In this document: positions 52,371-61,724 of the stretch, piece by piece
Layout: the number at the start of each line of letters is the position of its first letter
Numbering within the stretch: position 1 is the stretch's first letter
From: Alphaproteobacteria bacterium
GTDB lineage: Bacteria; Pseudomonadota; Alphaproteobacteria; UBA8366
Assembly (NCBI GenBank): GCA_028281325.1
Contig: JANQKC010000021.1
Span: 62,001 to 126,000, forward strand
Direction of reading: 5' to 3'
DNA length: 64,000 nt
Position numbers and translations under genes: made by a program
The notes under the pieces: generated by a model
What the model saw: only the letters and a program-made list of their open reading frames with translations
The model's database searches: none
Told to the model about the DNA's origin: nothing

Positions 52371-53606
52371 ATGGATTATGAATTTTTCTTTCGCGAAAGC
52401 CTCGACAGCTTGCACGATGAAGGACGATACCGCGTCTTCGCCGATATCGAACGCCACGCCGGCAGCTTCCCGCATGCGACACATTATAAGAAGGATGGCC
52501 GGTCCGAGGTGACCGTCTGGTGTTCCAACGACTATCTCGGCATGGGGCAGCACCCGGCGGTTCTCAACGCCATGCACGAGGCGATCGATCGCTGCGGCGC
52601 GGGCGCCGGCGGCACGCGCAACATCTCCGGGACAACCCATTATCACGTTCTCCTGGAGAAAGAACTGGCCGACCTGCACGGAACCGAAGACAGCCTGCTG
52701 TTCACGTCGGGATACGTCTCGAACTGGGCGTCGTTGGGAACACTCGCATCGCGACTGCCCGGCTGCGTCGTGTTGTCCGATGCGTATAACCATGCATCGA
52801 TGATCGAAGGCATTCGGCACAGCAAAGCCGAAAAGCAGATCTTCGCCCATAACGATCCGGAAGACCTGAACCGTAAACTGTCGGAACTGGAACACGACCG
52901 GCCGAAGCTCGTGGCGTTCGAATCCTGTTATTCGATGGACGGGGATATCGCGCCAATTTCCGAACTCTGCGATGTCGCGGACGCGCACGGCGCGATGACC
53001 TATCTCGACGAGGTTCACGCCGTCGGGCTGTACGGACCGCGCGGCGGCGGACTCGCCGAAGAGCAGGGCGTGAGCCATCGGCTGACGGTCATCGAAGGCA
53101 CGCTCGCGAAAGCGTTCGGCGTGGTCGGCGGCTATATCGCGGCATCGACCGCATTGTGCGACTTCGTCAGGAGCTATGCCTCGGGATTCATCTTCACGAC
53201 CGCGTTGCCCCCGGCCGTCGCGGCAGGCGCCACAGCAAGCATCCAACATCTCAAATCGAGCAGCGCCGAGCGCGAGCTGCAGCGCCGCCAGGTCGCGAAA
53301 GTGCGGGCGCAACTGGATAACGCCGGCATTCCGCATTACGAAAATCCGAGCCACATCGTGCCGGTCATGGTCGGCGACCCGGTCGTCTGCAAGAACATCA
53401 CCGACTGCCTGCTCGACCGATTCGGTATCTATGTCCAACCGATCAACTATCCCACGGTTCCCCGGGGCACGGAACGGCTGCGCATCACGCCGTCGCCGAT
53501 CCATACCGACGCCGACATCAATCATCTCGTCGGGTCGCTATCGACCGTTTGGACCGAATTTGGGCTCCAACGCACCACGCAGCGCCGCAAATCGAACGCC
53601 GCGTAA
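52371..53606 (+). CDS. hemA: 5-aminolevulinate synthase
   Basis: 411 residues. PLP enzyme joining glycine and succinyl-CoA, first step of tetrapyrrole synthesis in alphaproteobacteria. Landmarks are [65 protein letters not shown] and the PLP lysine K247 in [11 protein letters not shown] strong AGGAGG site lies 6 nt before ATG 52371. It is the last gene of the long bchF-puh operon, 77 bp after puhE, so precursor supply is tied to photosynthesis gene expression. Confidence 0.97.
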   Translation: MDYEFFFRESLDSLHDEGRYRVFADIERHAGSFPHATHYKKDGRSEVTVWCSNDYLGMGQHPAVLNAMHEAIDRCGAGAGGTRNISGTTHYHVLLEKELADLHGTEDSLLFTSGYVSNWASLGTLASRLPGCVVLSDAYNHASMIEGIRHSKAEKQIFAHNDPEDLNRKLSELEHDRPKLVAFESCYSMDGDIAPISELCDVADAHGAMTYLDEVHAVGLYGPRGGGLAEEQGVSHRLTVIEGTLAKAFGVVGGYIAASTALCDFVRSYASGFIFTTALPPAVAAGATASIQHLKSSSAERELQRRQVAKVRAQLDNAGIPHYENPSHIVPVMVGDPVVCKNITDCLLDRFGIYVQPINYPTVPRGTERLRITPSPIHTDADINHLVGSLSTVWTEFGLQRTTQRRKSNAA

Positions 53607-53620
53607 GATACGGGCAAACG

Positions 53621-53636
53621 GTCCCGTCCGCGGGAC
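53621..53636. terminator. Stem-loop after hemA
   Basis: GTCCCG-TCCG-CGGGAC, a perfect 6-bp GC-rich stem with a tetraloop 15 nt after the hemA stop. No T-run follows on either strand, so it may be a weak or Rho-assisted terminator or an mRNA 3'-end stabiliser. Confidence 0.35.
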
Positions 53637-53726
53637 AACCGATACTTATAGAGAGGACTCGCGCCACGAAGACGATCGGACTAAGCCATTTGCGAGATAA
53701 CCACCGTTCGGCGATGTATGCGAGAA

Positions 53727-53740
53727 TTGATAGAGATCAA
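53727..53740 (+). promoter_or_regulatory. Perfect FNR/FixK/AadR-type box upstream of ppsR2
   Basis: TTGAT-AGAG-ATCAA, an exact match to the FNR-family consensus TTGAT-N4-ATCAA, 198 nt before the ppsR2 ATG and 120 nt after hemA. The 332-bp gap 53607-53938 also holds the hemA stem-loop and a 12-bp tandem duplication (cggcgacggaaa twice, 53841-53864). Confidence 0.7.
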
Positions 53741-53903
53741 GGTCATATCCCGCCGGTTGATTGAGGTTGCCATCGGCGCTGAAAGACGCATGATACCGAG
53801 CGTATCGATGTCTCAACCCAACCCGGTGGTCGCGGCGCATCGGCGACGGAAACGGCGACGGAAACGACGACCCAGACGAGAAACCTTAACCTAGGTAAAA
53901 CAG

Positions 53904-53942
53904 GTGTATGAACTCGATATCCGAGCGGTGGTGTCAGAATGA
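53904..53942 (+). pseudogene. 12-codon GTG ORF resembling the missing N-terminus of PpsR2
   Basis: GTG 53904 opens a 12-codon frame ending LDIRAVVSE and stopping at TGA 53940, which overlaps the ppsR2 ATG (ATGA). Joined without gap to the ppsR2 product after its Met, LDIRAVVSE-NLAQPDITLHL... aligns residue for residue over 29 positions with LDAEATATLVATAADIVLIM... of the other PpsR in the window. This implies the original N-terminal helix is now in another frame, by mutation, sequencing error or true split translation. Confidence 0.5.
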
Positions 53943-55258
53943 ATTTGGCCCAGCCTGACATTACGCTTCACCTTGATTTGGACGGCATAATTCGAGACGT
54001 AAACCTGTCTGGGTCGATCCCGGAAAACGGCGTGACGGCGTGGATCGGCTCTCCCTGGACGCAGACGGTCGGCGACGTCAGCGCCGACAAGATCAAACTC
54101 ATGATCGAGCATGCCCGCAAGAATGGCATGTCGGCTTTTCGCCAGCTGAATCAGCAATTTCCCAGCGGCCAGGAAATTCCGATCGAATACACGACGATCC
54201 GCGTCAGCGATTCCACCGGACTGGTGGCGATCGGCAAAAGCCTGCAAACCGTCGCGGAACTGCAATCGCGCCTGATCTCCGCGCAACAGGCGATGGAGCG
54301 GGACTACTGGAAGTTCCGCGAGATCGAAACACGCTACCGATTGCTGTTCGACGCATCCAACGAAGCGGTCTTGATCGTTCGCGCGGCGAATATGCATATC
54401 GTGGAAGCGAATCCGGTGGCGATCCGAACGTTGGGCCTGATGGCCGGCGGCCGTGATTTCAGGGCCGAGCTTCGGCAGGACGAGCGCGAAGAATTCGAGA
54501 AGATGCTGGAAACCGTCCGCGAGCACGGTAAATCGCCGCGGACAATCTTCCATCTTGGACAGAACCAAGAAGCGTGGCTGGTCAGCGCGTCCTTGATGAC
54601 CGCCGACCCCGGGCCGGTATTCCTGCTGCAACTGACGCCGTTCGGCAAATTGGAAGAAATCGTCGATAACAAACCGACGGTCGCGGCAGGGGATATATTG
54701 GACCGGGCCCCGGACGCCATCGTCGCCACCACAGATAAAGATACGATCCAATACGCCAATCCGGCCTTCTTGAACCTGGTGCAGGTCAACGACCACCGAT
54801 CGGTGATCGGCAAAACCTTGAGCCGATGGATCGGACGGGCCGGCGCGGATATGACGGCATTGATGTCGCGTGTCGCGGACAATGGATATGTCCGGCTTTT
54901 CCCGACGACGCTCGAATCCGAACTTGGCACGCAAACCGATGTCGAGATTTCAGCGGCGCGTAACGGCGAGGCCGATCCGCCGTCGACCAGTTTCGTTATC
55001 CGCGACGTGAGCGCGCGCTTGGCACAACCCAGTATCGACCGATCCGCCGCCTTGCCGGACACGACGAGTGCACATCTTGGGGTGGAGTCGCTGCAAACGG
55101 TCGTTCGGAAGGCCGTTGACTCGATAGAACAGCGCTATATCGAAGCGGCGTTGGTTTCGACCCGGGGGAACCGCAGCGCCGCCGCCGATTTACTGGGTTT
55201 GAGCCGACAGGCTCTATATGCCAAACTCAACCGCTACGGGTTAGATGGAAGAACGTAA
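53939..55258 (+). CDS. ppsR2: PpsR paralogue without cysteines (PpsR2)
   Basis: 439 residues. Same layout as the other PpsR: truncated N-terminal PAS-like domain, Q-linker (LQTVAELQSRLISAQQAMER), PAS1, PAS2 and Fis-type HTH (SAAADLLGLSRQALYAKLNR). It contains no cysteine at all; Tyr replaces the HTH redox cysteine (EQRYIEAAL against ERLCIEAAL). It begins about 20 residues later in the fold than its paralogue, and the missing part seems encoded in another frame just upstream. The gene is 37 bp before the bacteriophytochrome gene on the same strand, matching the BphP-PpsR2 pairing known in Rhodopseudomonas and Bradyrhizobium. Confidence 0.94.
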   Translation: MNLAQPDITLHLDLDGIIRDVNLSGSIPENGVTAWIGSPWTQTVGDVSADKIKLMIEHARKNGMSAFRQLNQQFPSGQEIPIEYTTIRVSDSTGLVAIGKSLQTVAELQSRLISAQQAMERDYWKFREIETRYRLLFDASNEAVLIVRAANMHIVEANPVAIRTLGLMAGGRDFRAELRQDEREEFEKMLETVREHGKSPRTIFHLGQNQEAWLVSASLMTADPGPVFLLQLTPFGKLEEIVDNKPTVAAGDILDRAPDAIVATTDKDTIQYANPAFLNLVQVNDHRSVIGKTLSRWIGRAGADMTALMSRVADNGYVRLFPTTLESELGTQTDVEISAARNGEADPPSTSFVIRDVSARLAQPSIDRSAALPDTTSAHLGVESLQTVVRKAVDSIEQRYIEAALVSTRGNRSAAADLLGLSRQALYAKLNRYGLDGRT

Positions 55259-55295
55259 TCGGGAATAAGTTGCCGACAGGAGGGAAGGGTTAGGG

Positions 55296-57473
55296 TTGAC
55301 GCCACCATCGTCACCGGCGCCGGCATTCGGGCAAGCTGACCTCTCAAACTGCGAGCGCGAGCAGATCCAGCTGGCGGGATCGATCCAGCCTCATGGCGCA
55401 CTCCTGGTGCTCCGTGAACCCGATCTGACGGTCATACAGGCGAGCCGGAACGCGGCATCCTTCCTGAAAATTGGCGACGACCTCTTAGGGAAGAACCTAC
55501 ACGATCTCGGGGGCGATTTGGCCGACCGCATCCGGCCGCATCTCGACGATAACCTGGATACGATTCCCATGGCCGTTCGCTGCAAGCTCGGCGAGCAAGG
55601 GTCGGTGTTCGATTCGCTGATCCACCGTCCGCCGGAAGGCGGTTTGATCATCGAACTCGAACCGGCCGGGCCACAGATCGCGCTATCCGAAAATATAGGA
55701 GCCGCACTGAAGACGTTGCTGCCCTGCACGTCGGTTCGCGCCCTCGCCGACGCCGTGACCGTCGTCTTCAAGGATCTTATCGGCTACGACAGGGTCATGG
55801 TGTATCGCTTCGACAGCGAAGGCCACGGCGAAGTCTTCGCCGAGGAGAGAAACGAAGACCTCGAGCCGTTTCTCGGCAACTGGTACCCCGCCTCCGATAT
55901 CCCCCGGATCGCGCGAGACTTATATATCCGGAACCGGGTTCGGGTGCTGGTGGATGTGGATTACGAGCCGACCCCGCTTGAGCCCCTGTTTTCGCCGGCG
56001 ACCGGTAAAGACCTGGATATGTCGCTCTGCGGCCTACGCAGCATGTCGCCCATTCATATTCAGTACCTAAAGAATATGGGCGTCTCCGCAACGCTTGTCG
56101 CATCGATCGTCGTCGGCGGCAAGCTGTGGGGGATGGTTTCCTGCCATCATTACGAACCACGCTTCGTTCACTACGAAACCCGGGCGATGTGCGAGCTGCT
56201 TGCGGAAATCATCGCGACCCGGTTCGCGGCGCTTGAGAGTTTTGTCCAGAGCCAGGCGGAATTGTCCGTTCGGCGACTGGAACAACATATGATCGAGACC
56301 ATCGCGCGTGACGGCGATTGGACGGCGGCACTCTTCGAACAGTCGCCGCGCACGCTGCTGCAACCCCTGAATGCGGGCGGCGCGGCCCTGACCTTCGAGG
56401 GCAATATCTTCACGACGGGCGATGTCCCCGGCACCCACCACCTCCGCGATATCGTCGAATGGCTGGACCAAAAAAACCCGTCGACGGTTTTCTCGACCGC
56501 CTCGCTGGCATCGGAAGCGCCCGACCTTGCGGCGGCGGCCGATGTCGCCAGCGGACTTGTCGCAACCCCCGTATCCAAATCACCGGGGGAATTTCTCCTT
56601 TGGTTTCGACCGGAGCGAATCCGGACGGTTACATGGGGCGGCGACCCCAACAAGCCTGTCATCATCGGGGACAACCCACTGGACCTGTCGCCGCGCCGCT
56701 CCTTCGCCCAATGGCATCAACTGGTCGAAGGCACCAGCGACCCCTGGACCGCGGCGGACCTGAAAGCCGCCCGGCTTATCGGCGCGACCGTACGGGATGT
56801 CGTCCTTCAATTCAGGTCCATGCGGCTGCTGATTACCCAAGATCAGCTCAACATCGTCAGCAAACAGATCGGCGGATCGGAACATCCGGTGGTCATCGCC
56901 GATACAACAGGCCGCATCCTCCTGTTGAACCAGGCCTTCAAAGATCTGGTACCGGCCGATGAAGACGATTTTGAGAGCCTGGAAGACCTGGCCGATTGTT
57001 TCCGGCAGTGCGGCGCCGTGCGCCGCAACATAAAGGATTTGATCGAGAGAAACCGGTCTTGGCGCGGCGAAATCCGGCTGACGAGCGCCGAGAACGTCGA
57101 GAAAGCCCTTCTGGTGCGCGCGGACCCGGTGTTCTCCGCACCGGGCCATGCCCTGGGATATGTCATGCTGTTCACGGATCTCGCGGAACGCCAGGCCGTA
57201 GAGAGCGCCCGACAGCGATTCCAAGAAAGCGTCCTGGAACAGCGCCGCGCGATGACGATGCGGCTCGACTCGAAAGCGGACTTGGTTTTCCGCAACCTAT
57301 TGTCATCCGTCATCGAGAACGCGCAGCTTGCCGCGCTTGAGATCACGGACGGAATCGACATGGACGAAGTCCCCACGATGCTCGGCAATGTGCGCTCGTC
57401 GGTCGGACGGACGGCCGAACTGCTCGAACACTTGATCTGGCATTCGACACGGGAAGCCGGCGACGACGACTGA
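55296..57473 (+). CDS. bphP: Bacteriophytochrome with PAS-GAF-PHY and a non-kinase output region
   Basis: 725 residues from TTG 55296, with GGGAAGGG just upstream. Biliverdin-binding C19 lies in DLSNCEREQIQLAGSIQPHG. The GAF domain has YDRVMVYRFD, PASDIP (198-203) and SPIHIQYLKN (H254); the PHY tongue has PRRSF (466-470). These are all canonical red/far-red phytochrome features. After PHY there is a PAS domain (about 520-630) and a two-helix coiled segment (RQRFQESVLEQRRAMTMRLD onward), but no histidine-kinase ATPase domain. This is the architecture of RpBphP1/BrBphP, which bind and antagonise PpsR2 rather than phosphorylating a response regulator. Confidence 0.95.
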   Translation: MTPPSSPAPAFGQADLSNCEREQIQLAGSIQPHGALLVLREPDLTVIQASRNAASFLKIGDDLLGKNLHDLGGDLADRIRPHLDDNLDTIPMAVRCKLGEQGSVFDSLIHRPPEGGLIIELEPAGPQIALSENIGAALKTLLPCTSVRALADAVTVVFKDLIGYDRVMVYRFDSEGHGEVFAEERNEDLEPFLGNWYPASDIPRIARDLYIRNRVRVLVDVDYEPTPLEPLFSPATGKDLDMSLCGLRSMSPIHIQYLKNMGVSATLVASIVVGGKLWGMVSCHHYEPRFVHYETRAMCELLAEIIATRFAALESFVQSQAELSVRRLEQHMIETIARDGDWTAALFEQSPRTLLQPLNAGGAALTFEGNIFTTGDVPGTHHLRDIVEWLDQKNPSTVFSTASLASEAPDLAAAADVASGLVATPVSKSPGEFLLWFRPERIRTVTWGGDPNKPVIIGDNPLDLSPRRSFAQWHQLVEGTSDPWTAADLKAARLIGATVRDVVLQFRSMRLLITQDQLNIVSKQIGGSEHPVVIADTTGRILLLNQAFKDLVPADEDDFESLEDLADCFRQCGAVRRNIKDLIERNRSWRGEIRLTSAENVEKALLVRADPVFSAPGHALGYVMLFTDLAERQAVESARQRFQESVLEQRRAMTMRLDSKADLVFRNLLSSVIENAQLAALEITDGIDMDEVPTMLGNVRSSVGRTAELLEHLIWHSTREAGDDD

Positions 57474-57519
57474 ACGGCCGGTGCGGAGATCATCGGCCTT
57501 GGGGCAGATCCAGCCTCGA

Positions 57520-58215
57520 TCAGGCGTGATGCGATTCCGTTTCGCCGGCGACGACTTGGTCGACCGCGGCCGATACCGCGATGTTGAGATCGAAGGCCAT
57601 CACCGCCTCTTGCAGGACATCCTGATGCCCCGATATCTCGTCGGCGCTGCGATCGATGGCGGCCCGATAGCCCGACCGCATGGCCGCAAGATCGGATACC
57701 GCGGGAAATTCATAAAACGAAAGACCGCCGGGGCCCACGTCCAACGATCGCGTCAACTGCCGCCGGATCACCTGCCCGCCGTTCAGGTCGCCGAGGTAGC
57801 GGGTATAGGCATGCGCTATCAGCGCTTCCCCTCTCCCGTCGGCCGCCTGCACGACGCGTCGGCGATAGATTCTGCCCGACGGCAAAAGCGGCAGGTCGTC
57901 ATGCCAACCCGAGCCGCAGAGATACAGAAGGTCCGACGCGATCGCCTCGGATCGGTAGACCGCGCTGTTTGCGATCAACCGCACGCCGGGCGCGCGGCGA
58001 TGATAAACGAGGCTTTTTTCCAACTGTTCGTATGCCGGCAGTAGATTGCGGAGGTAAAGAGCGTAGGCGCGCCGGGATACATGACCGCTCAGGATCTTCC
58101 GGATGATGCCCGTCCGCTCCGCCCGTGCGTGAAGCGTGCGAGTCGTCTCGCGAAGCTGGTCGGCAAATCCAGCCGACGGTCCGGTCCGCTTTCCGTTTCG
58201 GCGCACCTGTTTCAT
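57520..58215 (-). CDS. hmuO: Heme oxygenase (biliverdin supply for BphP)
   Basis: 231 residues of the bacterial heme oxygenase family. Proximal heme ligand H29 in TRTLHARAER; distal helix YTRYLGDLNGGQVIRR with the flexible GG. It converts heme to biliverdin IXa, the chromophore of the neighbouring bacteriophytochrome, and in such loci is often named bphO. It converges on bphP (46-bp gap) and lies downstream of pufC beyond a terminator, so it is probably expressed separately or by read-through. The first 14 residues are basic and not conserved; a later start is possible only by non-ATG codons. Confidence 0.92.
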   Translation of the reverse strand: MKQVRRNGKRTGPSAGFADQLRETTRTLHARAERTGIIRKILSGHVSRRAYALYLRNLLPAYEQLEKSLVYHRRAPGVRLIANSAVYRSEAIASDLLYLCGSGWHDDLPLLPSGRIYRRRVVQAADGRGEALIAHAYTRYLGDLNGGQVIRRQLTRSLDVGPGGLSFYEFPAVSDLAAMRSGYRAAIDRSADEISGHQDVLQEAVMAFDLNIAVSAAVDQVVAGETESHHA

Positions 58216-58278
58216 TCACACCCGCGTCAAAAAAACCCACGCTCCGAACACTGTATGGAGCGCCGTGGCCCCGATCAA

Positions 58279-58307
58279 CAACCCGGCGGGACTAATCCGC
58301 CGGGTTG
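58279..58307 (-). terminator. Terminator-like hairpin after pufC
   Basis: Perfect 11-bp stem CAACCCGGCGG / CCGCCGGGTTG with a 7-nt loop, 30 nt past the pufC stop on the minus strand. It is followed by TTGATC rather than a full T-run. It probably ends or stabilises the puf transcript. Confidence 0.7.
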
Positions 58308-58336
58308 CGATACCGAGTCGACAAGAACGCAACGCC

Positions 58337-59356
58337 CTACTTCACCGCGTTGAGTTCGGGATAGTCCTTCAACATCTGGGCGCCGAACAGTGGCTTGTGG
58401 ACGCCCTGATGACAGGTCGCGCAATTGACCTTTGACGGATCGCCCAGCGGCCCGAGGCGGTCTTCCGGAAACACCGGCTTCAGCGGTTCGAGATACGTGT
58501 TGTTCAACTCCCGCGCCAGCCGAATCCCATGCCATGCCGTCGTCCGCTGCGGCCGGCTTTCATCCCACGCCGAGAAGTTCCGGCTGTTGTGACAGAACGT
58601 GCAATTCACGCCGAGCGATCCGGACATATGCATCATCAAACCGTAGGTCTCTTCCGTGTCCTTGATATCCACCGGATTGTCGCCGCGCGGCAAGGCGGCG
58701 TTCGAGGCGACGCGGATCGCATTGTCCTGCTGCAACAGTGTATAGAAGGGGTCATAGGGCAGCGACGTCACGCCGACCGCATCCGCCGCGATATTCTGTC
58801 CGGCGCTCGACGCGGTCATTCCTCTCGCTTGTTTGGGACCGGGATCTCTGTGCCAAACTTCCTCCGGAACCGGATGGCCGCGATGACAGGTGTAGCAGGT
58901 GACGCCTGTTTCTCCGACATGGTTATCCCATTTCGAATTGATCGTCTTGGTCATCTGCAGCATACGCCGCGCGACGACCTTGGTGTAGATGTTGTCGTCG
59001 GCCAGGTTATCCGTATGGCAATAGGTGCAGCCCTGTTCCGGCGAAACCCACTCGGTTATCGCCGTCATGAGCCGCAAGAACTCCGTCTCGCGCAAGTCGC
59101 CCAACACCTGCACGTTCTCATACACTTCCGAGGCGAGGTCGCCCTCGGCTTCAAAGCGTTCCAAAGGCTCCGGCATCTGGTTCCGGGCTTTCAGTCTGGC
59201 GACGGTCCGCGGGTTCGTCACATGCTCCATCGCCACGCCGCGAAACCCTTGCTGTTCGGCGTCTACCGGCGGGTAGTCCTCGCAACCGGCGACCAGGAGC
59301 GAAAGACCGACGATCGACCCCAGGACGGGCAGTAAAGTTTTTCTGTTGCCGTTCAT
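58337..59356 (-). CDS. pufC: Tetraheme cytochrome subunit of the reaction centre, PufC
   Basis: 339 residues from ATG 59356 (ATGA overlap with pufM). Lipoprotein signal with lipobox LVAGC (C25), then four c-heme motifs: CTYCH (110-114), CYTCH (154-158), CTFCH (252-256) and CATCH (312-316). It is anchored on the periplasmic face and re-reduces the special pair. No heme motif is missing. The long frame extending upstream through pufM is a shadow. Confidence 0.97.
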   Translation of the reverse strand: MNGNRKTLLPVLGSIVGLSLLVAGCEDYPPVDAEQQGFRGVAMEHVTNPRTVARLKARNQMPEPLERFEAEGDLASEVYENVQVLGDLRETEFLRLMTAITEWVSPEQGCTYCHTDNLADDNIYTKVVARRMLQMTKTINSKWDNHVGETGVTCYTCHRGHPVPEEVWHRDPGPKQARGMTASSAGQNIAADAVGVTSLPYDPFYTLLQQDNAIRVASNAALPRGDNPVDIKDTEETYGLMMHMSGSLGVNCTFCHNSRNFSAWDESRPQRTTAWHGIRLARELNNTYLEPLKPVFPEDRLGPLGDPSKVNCATCHQGVHKPLFGAQMLKDYPELNAVK

Positions 59357-60330
59357 CGCGTTGCCTCCGGAAGCGCGGCCGGATCGGTGGCCGGCGGGAA
59401 CACCTGGGGGTATTCGGGCACGAGCCCGTGTTTGACGCCCCAAAGGAACCAGTTGTCGACGGCCGTGCCGGTCAGCAGGATGCCGATCCCGCCGGTAAGC
59501 GGACACAGAACCGCGAACCACCACGCCCACCGATGGATCGATTCCATCGACGCGTTGAAGCCCATGGTCCACCGCCAGAAGAGCGCGGCGCGTTCCGACG
59601 CCGTGCCGCGGTCGGTGATCTGTTCGATCTCGCGTTCGCCGCCGAACCGGCTCACCGCCAAAATCGTCGCGCCATGCATGGCGAACAGCAGCGTCGCGCC
59701 GTAAAGGAAGACGATCGAAAGCATGTGGAACGGATTGTAGAAGAGGTTCCCGTAGCGGATCGAAAACGCGGCGGTCCAATCGAGATGCGGGAAGATGCCG
59801 AAGGGAACGGCCTCGGCCCAGCTTCCCATCATCACCGGACGGATCAATCCCAAAACGAGATAGAGCCAGATCGCCGCGGCAAAGGCCCAGGCGACATGCG
59901 TCCCCATCCCGAGCGCGCGCGCCCGGATATACATGCGGCCCCACCACAGCAGGATAGACGCCGTGAGGAAGAAGCCCGCAACCAACCACCAACCGCCGTC
60001 GGCCAGCGGCGGGAAACTCAGACCGTATTTCGCCGGCGGCGGCTCCAGCGCGAGCCAGGGCAGTTGCCGAACGAATTCGACCGGATCCCAATTGACGGAC
60101 GCCCACATGTTCAGCCCGATGATCTCGATGGCGATAAACCCACAAACGAGGGACAAGATCCCGGTGAACCCGAGATAGACCGGGCCGATCTGCGCATTCC
60201 CGATACGCCCGATCAAATGGATGAAGCGTGGCTTGCCGTCCCGCGACCAATCGGCGCGTGGCAGCCGGACGCCCATTTCCGCCGGGCCGCGGACCTGCAC
60301 CTGGGTGAAGATATTCTGATATTCAGGCAT
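59353..60330 (-). CDS. pufM: Reaction centre M subunit PufM
   Basis: 325 residues, five TM helices. Pigment and iron ligands are in the family segments [22 protein letters not shown] (special-pair His and iron His), [20 protein letters not shown] (iron Glu, QB-side loop) and [10 protein letters not shown] (iron His). The length equals the family. Good AGGAG ribosome site; starts 12 nt after pufL and overlaps pufC. Confidence 0.97.
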   Translation of the reverse strand: MPEYQNIFTQVQVRGPAEMGVRLPRADWSRDGKPRFIHLIGRIGNAQIGPVYLGFTGILSLVCGFIAIEIIGLNMWASVNWDPVEFVRQLPWLALEPPPAKYGLSFPPLADGGWWLVAGFFLTASILLWWGRMYIRARALGMGTHVAWAFAAAIWLYLVLGLIRPVMMGSWAEAVPFGIFPHLDWTAAFSIRYGNLFYNPFHMLSIVFLYGATLLFAMHGATILAVSRFGGEREIEQITDRGTASERAALFWRWTMGFNASMESIHRWAWWFAVLCPLTGGIGILLTGTAVDNWFLWGVKHGLVPEYPQVFPPATDPAALPEATR

Positions 60331-60342
60331 CGTCGGTTCTCC

Positions 60343-61167
60343 TCATCCCCACACCGGCAGGTTCAACCACCAATCCCACCATTCCGGCCAACCGCGCGTC
60401 CAGAACGGACCGCTGATCAAGATGCAGACGGCGCTCCAGAACCCCGCCGAAAGCGCCAGGAACAGCCCCAGCCTGTGAATACCGAGCGTGCCGATGGAAT
60501 AGCCGATCGTGTCGCGGAAAAACGTATCTTCGTGTTCAGGCGCCTTGACCGCCTCGCCCTTGTCCGGGTTCACCGCCGACAGCACGAGCGAACCATGCAG
60601 CGCAAGCGCCAGCACAGTCGTGAAGAAGAAGGTGATGGCGATCATATGCGCCGGATTGTAATGAAAATGCAGATACTGGTAGCCGACGTTCGAAACCCAG
60701 TCGAGATGGCTAAAAATGCCGTACGGAAAGCCGTGGCCCCAGGCGCCCATCATGACCGGGCGAATAACGACCAGGGTGAAGTACGCGAATATCGCAACGC
60801 TGAAGGCGAAGGGAATATGCAGCCCCATCCCCAATTTTCGTGCGATCTCCGCTTGGCGCAGCGCCCATGAGACGAAAGCCCCCAGCGCGCAAACCGTGAT
60901 CGCCTGCCACAAGCCGCCTTCCTTAAGCGGCGCGAGCGCAAGACCGTAAGACAGGTCGGGCGGCGCGATGTTGATCTGCCATATATTCCATGTCGGACCG
61001 ATGGCGGCGCCGTAGATGATGAGAGCCGTCCCGAGGAGCGTGAAGAATATCGTCGTTACGCCGAAAAACCCGACGTAGAACTGTCCGACCCAGAAGTCGA
61101 AAAGATCGCCTCCCAGCAGCGTTCCACCGCGAACACGATACTTCCTCTCAAAGCTCAGCATTGACAT
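60343..61167 (-). CDS. pufL: Reaction centre L subunit PufL
   Basis: 274 residues from ATG 61167, preceded by GGAG at 9 nt; a second ATG two codons in gives the more usual [18 protein letters not shown]. Five TM helices with [20 protein letters not shown] (special-pair His), [20 protein letters not shown] (iron His) and [20 protein letters not shown] (iron His, QB site). Standard length and order. Confidence 0.97.
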   Translation of the reverse strand: MSMLSFERKYRVRGGTLLGGDLFDFWVGQFYVGFFGVTTIFFTLLGTALIIYGAAIGPTWNIWQINIAPPDLSYGLALAPLKEGGLWQAITVCALGAFVSWALRQAEIARKLGMGLHIPFAFSVAIFAYFTLVVIRPVMMGAWGHGFPYGIFSHLDWVSNVGYQYLHFHYNPAHMIAITFFFTTVLALALHGSLVLSAVNPDKGEAVKAPEHEDTFFRDTIGYSIGTLGIHRLGLFLALSAGFWSAVCILISGPFWTRGWPEWWDWWLNLPVWG

Positions 61168-61297
61168 GTTTCTATACTCCGAACCACCGAGCGACAGTCG
61201 TCAGTCGGCGCGCTGGGCAGCGGACGGGCCGGCTTGCACCGAAACCGATCCGCCACCGTTACAAACGCTACTGTGCAGTTTCCTCAGTCATCACACC
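61168..61297 (-). other. pufA-pufL intercistronic region with imperfect hairpin
   Basis: 130 bp without a gene. A GC-rich imperfect stem, GCGGA-5 nt-CGG ... CCG-A-TCCGC (61219-61253 on the plus strand), lies where Rhodobacter has mRNA-stabilising hairpins that make pufBA transcripts outlast pufLM. The fold is judged by eye only. Confidence 0.3.
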
Positions 61298-61480
61298 CTA
61301 TGACAGGAGTTGTGATGTCTGAATCGTCGCACTCGCGCTTGCTGCGCTTGGACCTTCGATCCAGTTAAAGCGGTCGGTACTGAGCAAGATGAAGTGAATC
61401 AACAATGCCAGCACCGCCAACCCCACGAACAACGCAACCAGCGATCGACGTGGATCAAACAGAAGCCATATTCGCCACAT
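61298..61480 (-). CDS. pufA: Light-harvesting 1 alpha subunit PufA
   Basis: 60 residues. [20 protein letters not shown] is the classic LH1-alpha start; one TM helix (about 13-34) with bacteriochlorophyll-ligating H29 ([10 protein letters not shown]) and the aromatic W40 that hydrogen-bonds the pigment in LH1. The C-terminal tail is Ser/Ala-rich. It follows pufB by 10 nt. Confidence 0.96.
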   Translation of the reverse strand: MWRIWLLFDPRRSLVALFVGLAVLALLIHFILLSTDRFNWIEGPSAASASATIQTSQLLS

Positions 61481-61490
61481 GTGCTCTCTC

Positions 61491-61724
61491 CTATGTCAAA
61501 TATGGAAGAACGTGCGTCATCGCGACGTTCACACTGTCCGGAAGCGCGGTGTAACCTTCTTCGCCTGGAAACCAGGGACGCCACATCCAAACCAGAACAT
61601 GTGCAATAATTGCGACGACGACGAACATGATGAAGCTGCTCATGAAGATGCGGTGAAACTCACGCGCTTCTTGGTCTGTCAATCCTGACAACGAGCCGCG
61701 TTGGTCGTCTTGGTCTAAAGCCAT
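61491..61724 (-). CDS. pufB: Light-harvesting 1 beta subunit PufB with extended C-terminus
   Basis: 77 residues from ATG 61724, with GGAGGG just upstream. Conserved [20 protein letters not shown], one TM helix and [16 protein letters not shown]24 and H42 have the canonical 18-residue spacing; H42 binds bacteriochlorophyll. About 23 residues follow WRPWFPG ([20 protein letters not shown]...), whereas most LH1-beta proteins stop near there. Blastochloris has a comparable extension. The 141-bp gap to bchZ has a short hairpin (CCGCGC/GCGCGG, 61763-61781) and no pufQ-like frame. Confidence 0.95.
   Translation of the reverse strand: MALDQDDQRGSLSGLTDQEAREFHRIFMSSFIMFVVVAIIAHVLVWMWRPWFPGEEGYTALPDSVNVAMTHVLPYLT

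Noticed and set aside
53715-53732. TGT-N12-ATA, a one-mismatch PpsR site near ppsR2
   Set aside because: A single near-match without a paired site at 8 bp is expected by chance; it overlaps the much better FNR-type box.
53841-53864. Tandem duplication of a 12-bp unit upstream of ppsR2
   Set aside because: Only two copies; looks like simple replication slippage, not a regulator array or CRISPR.
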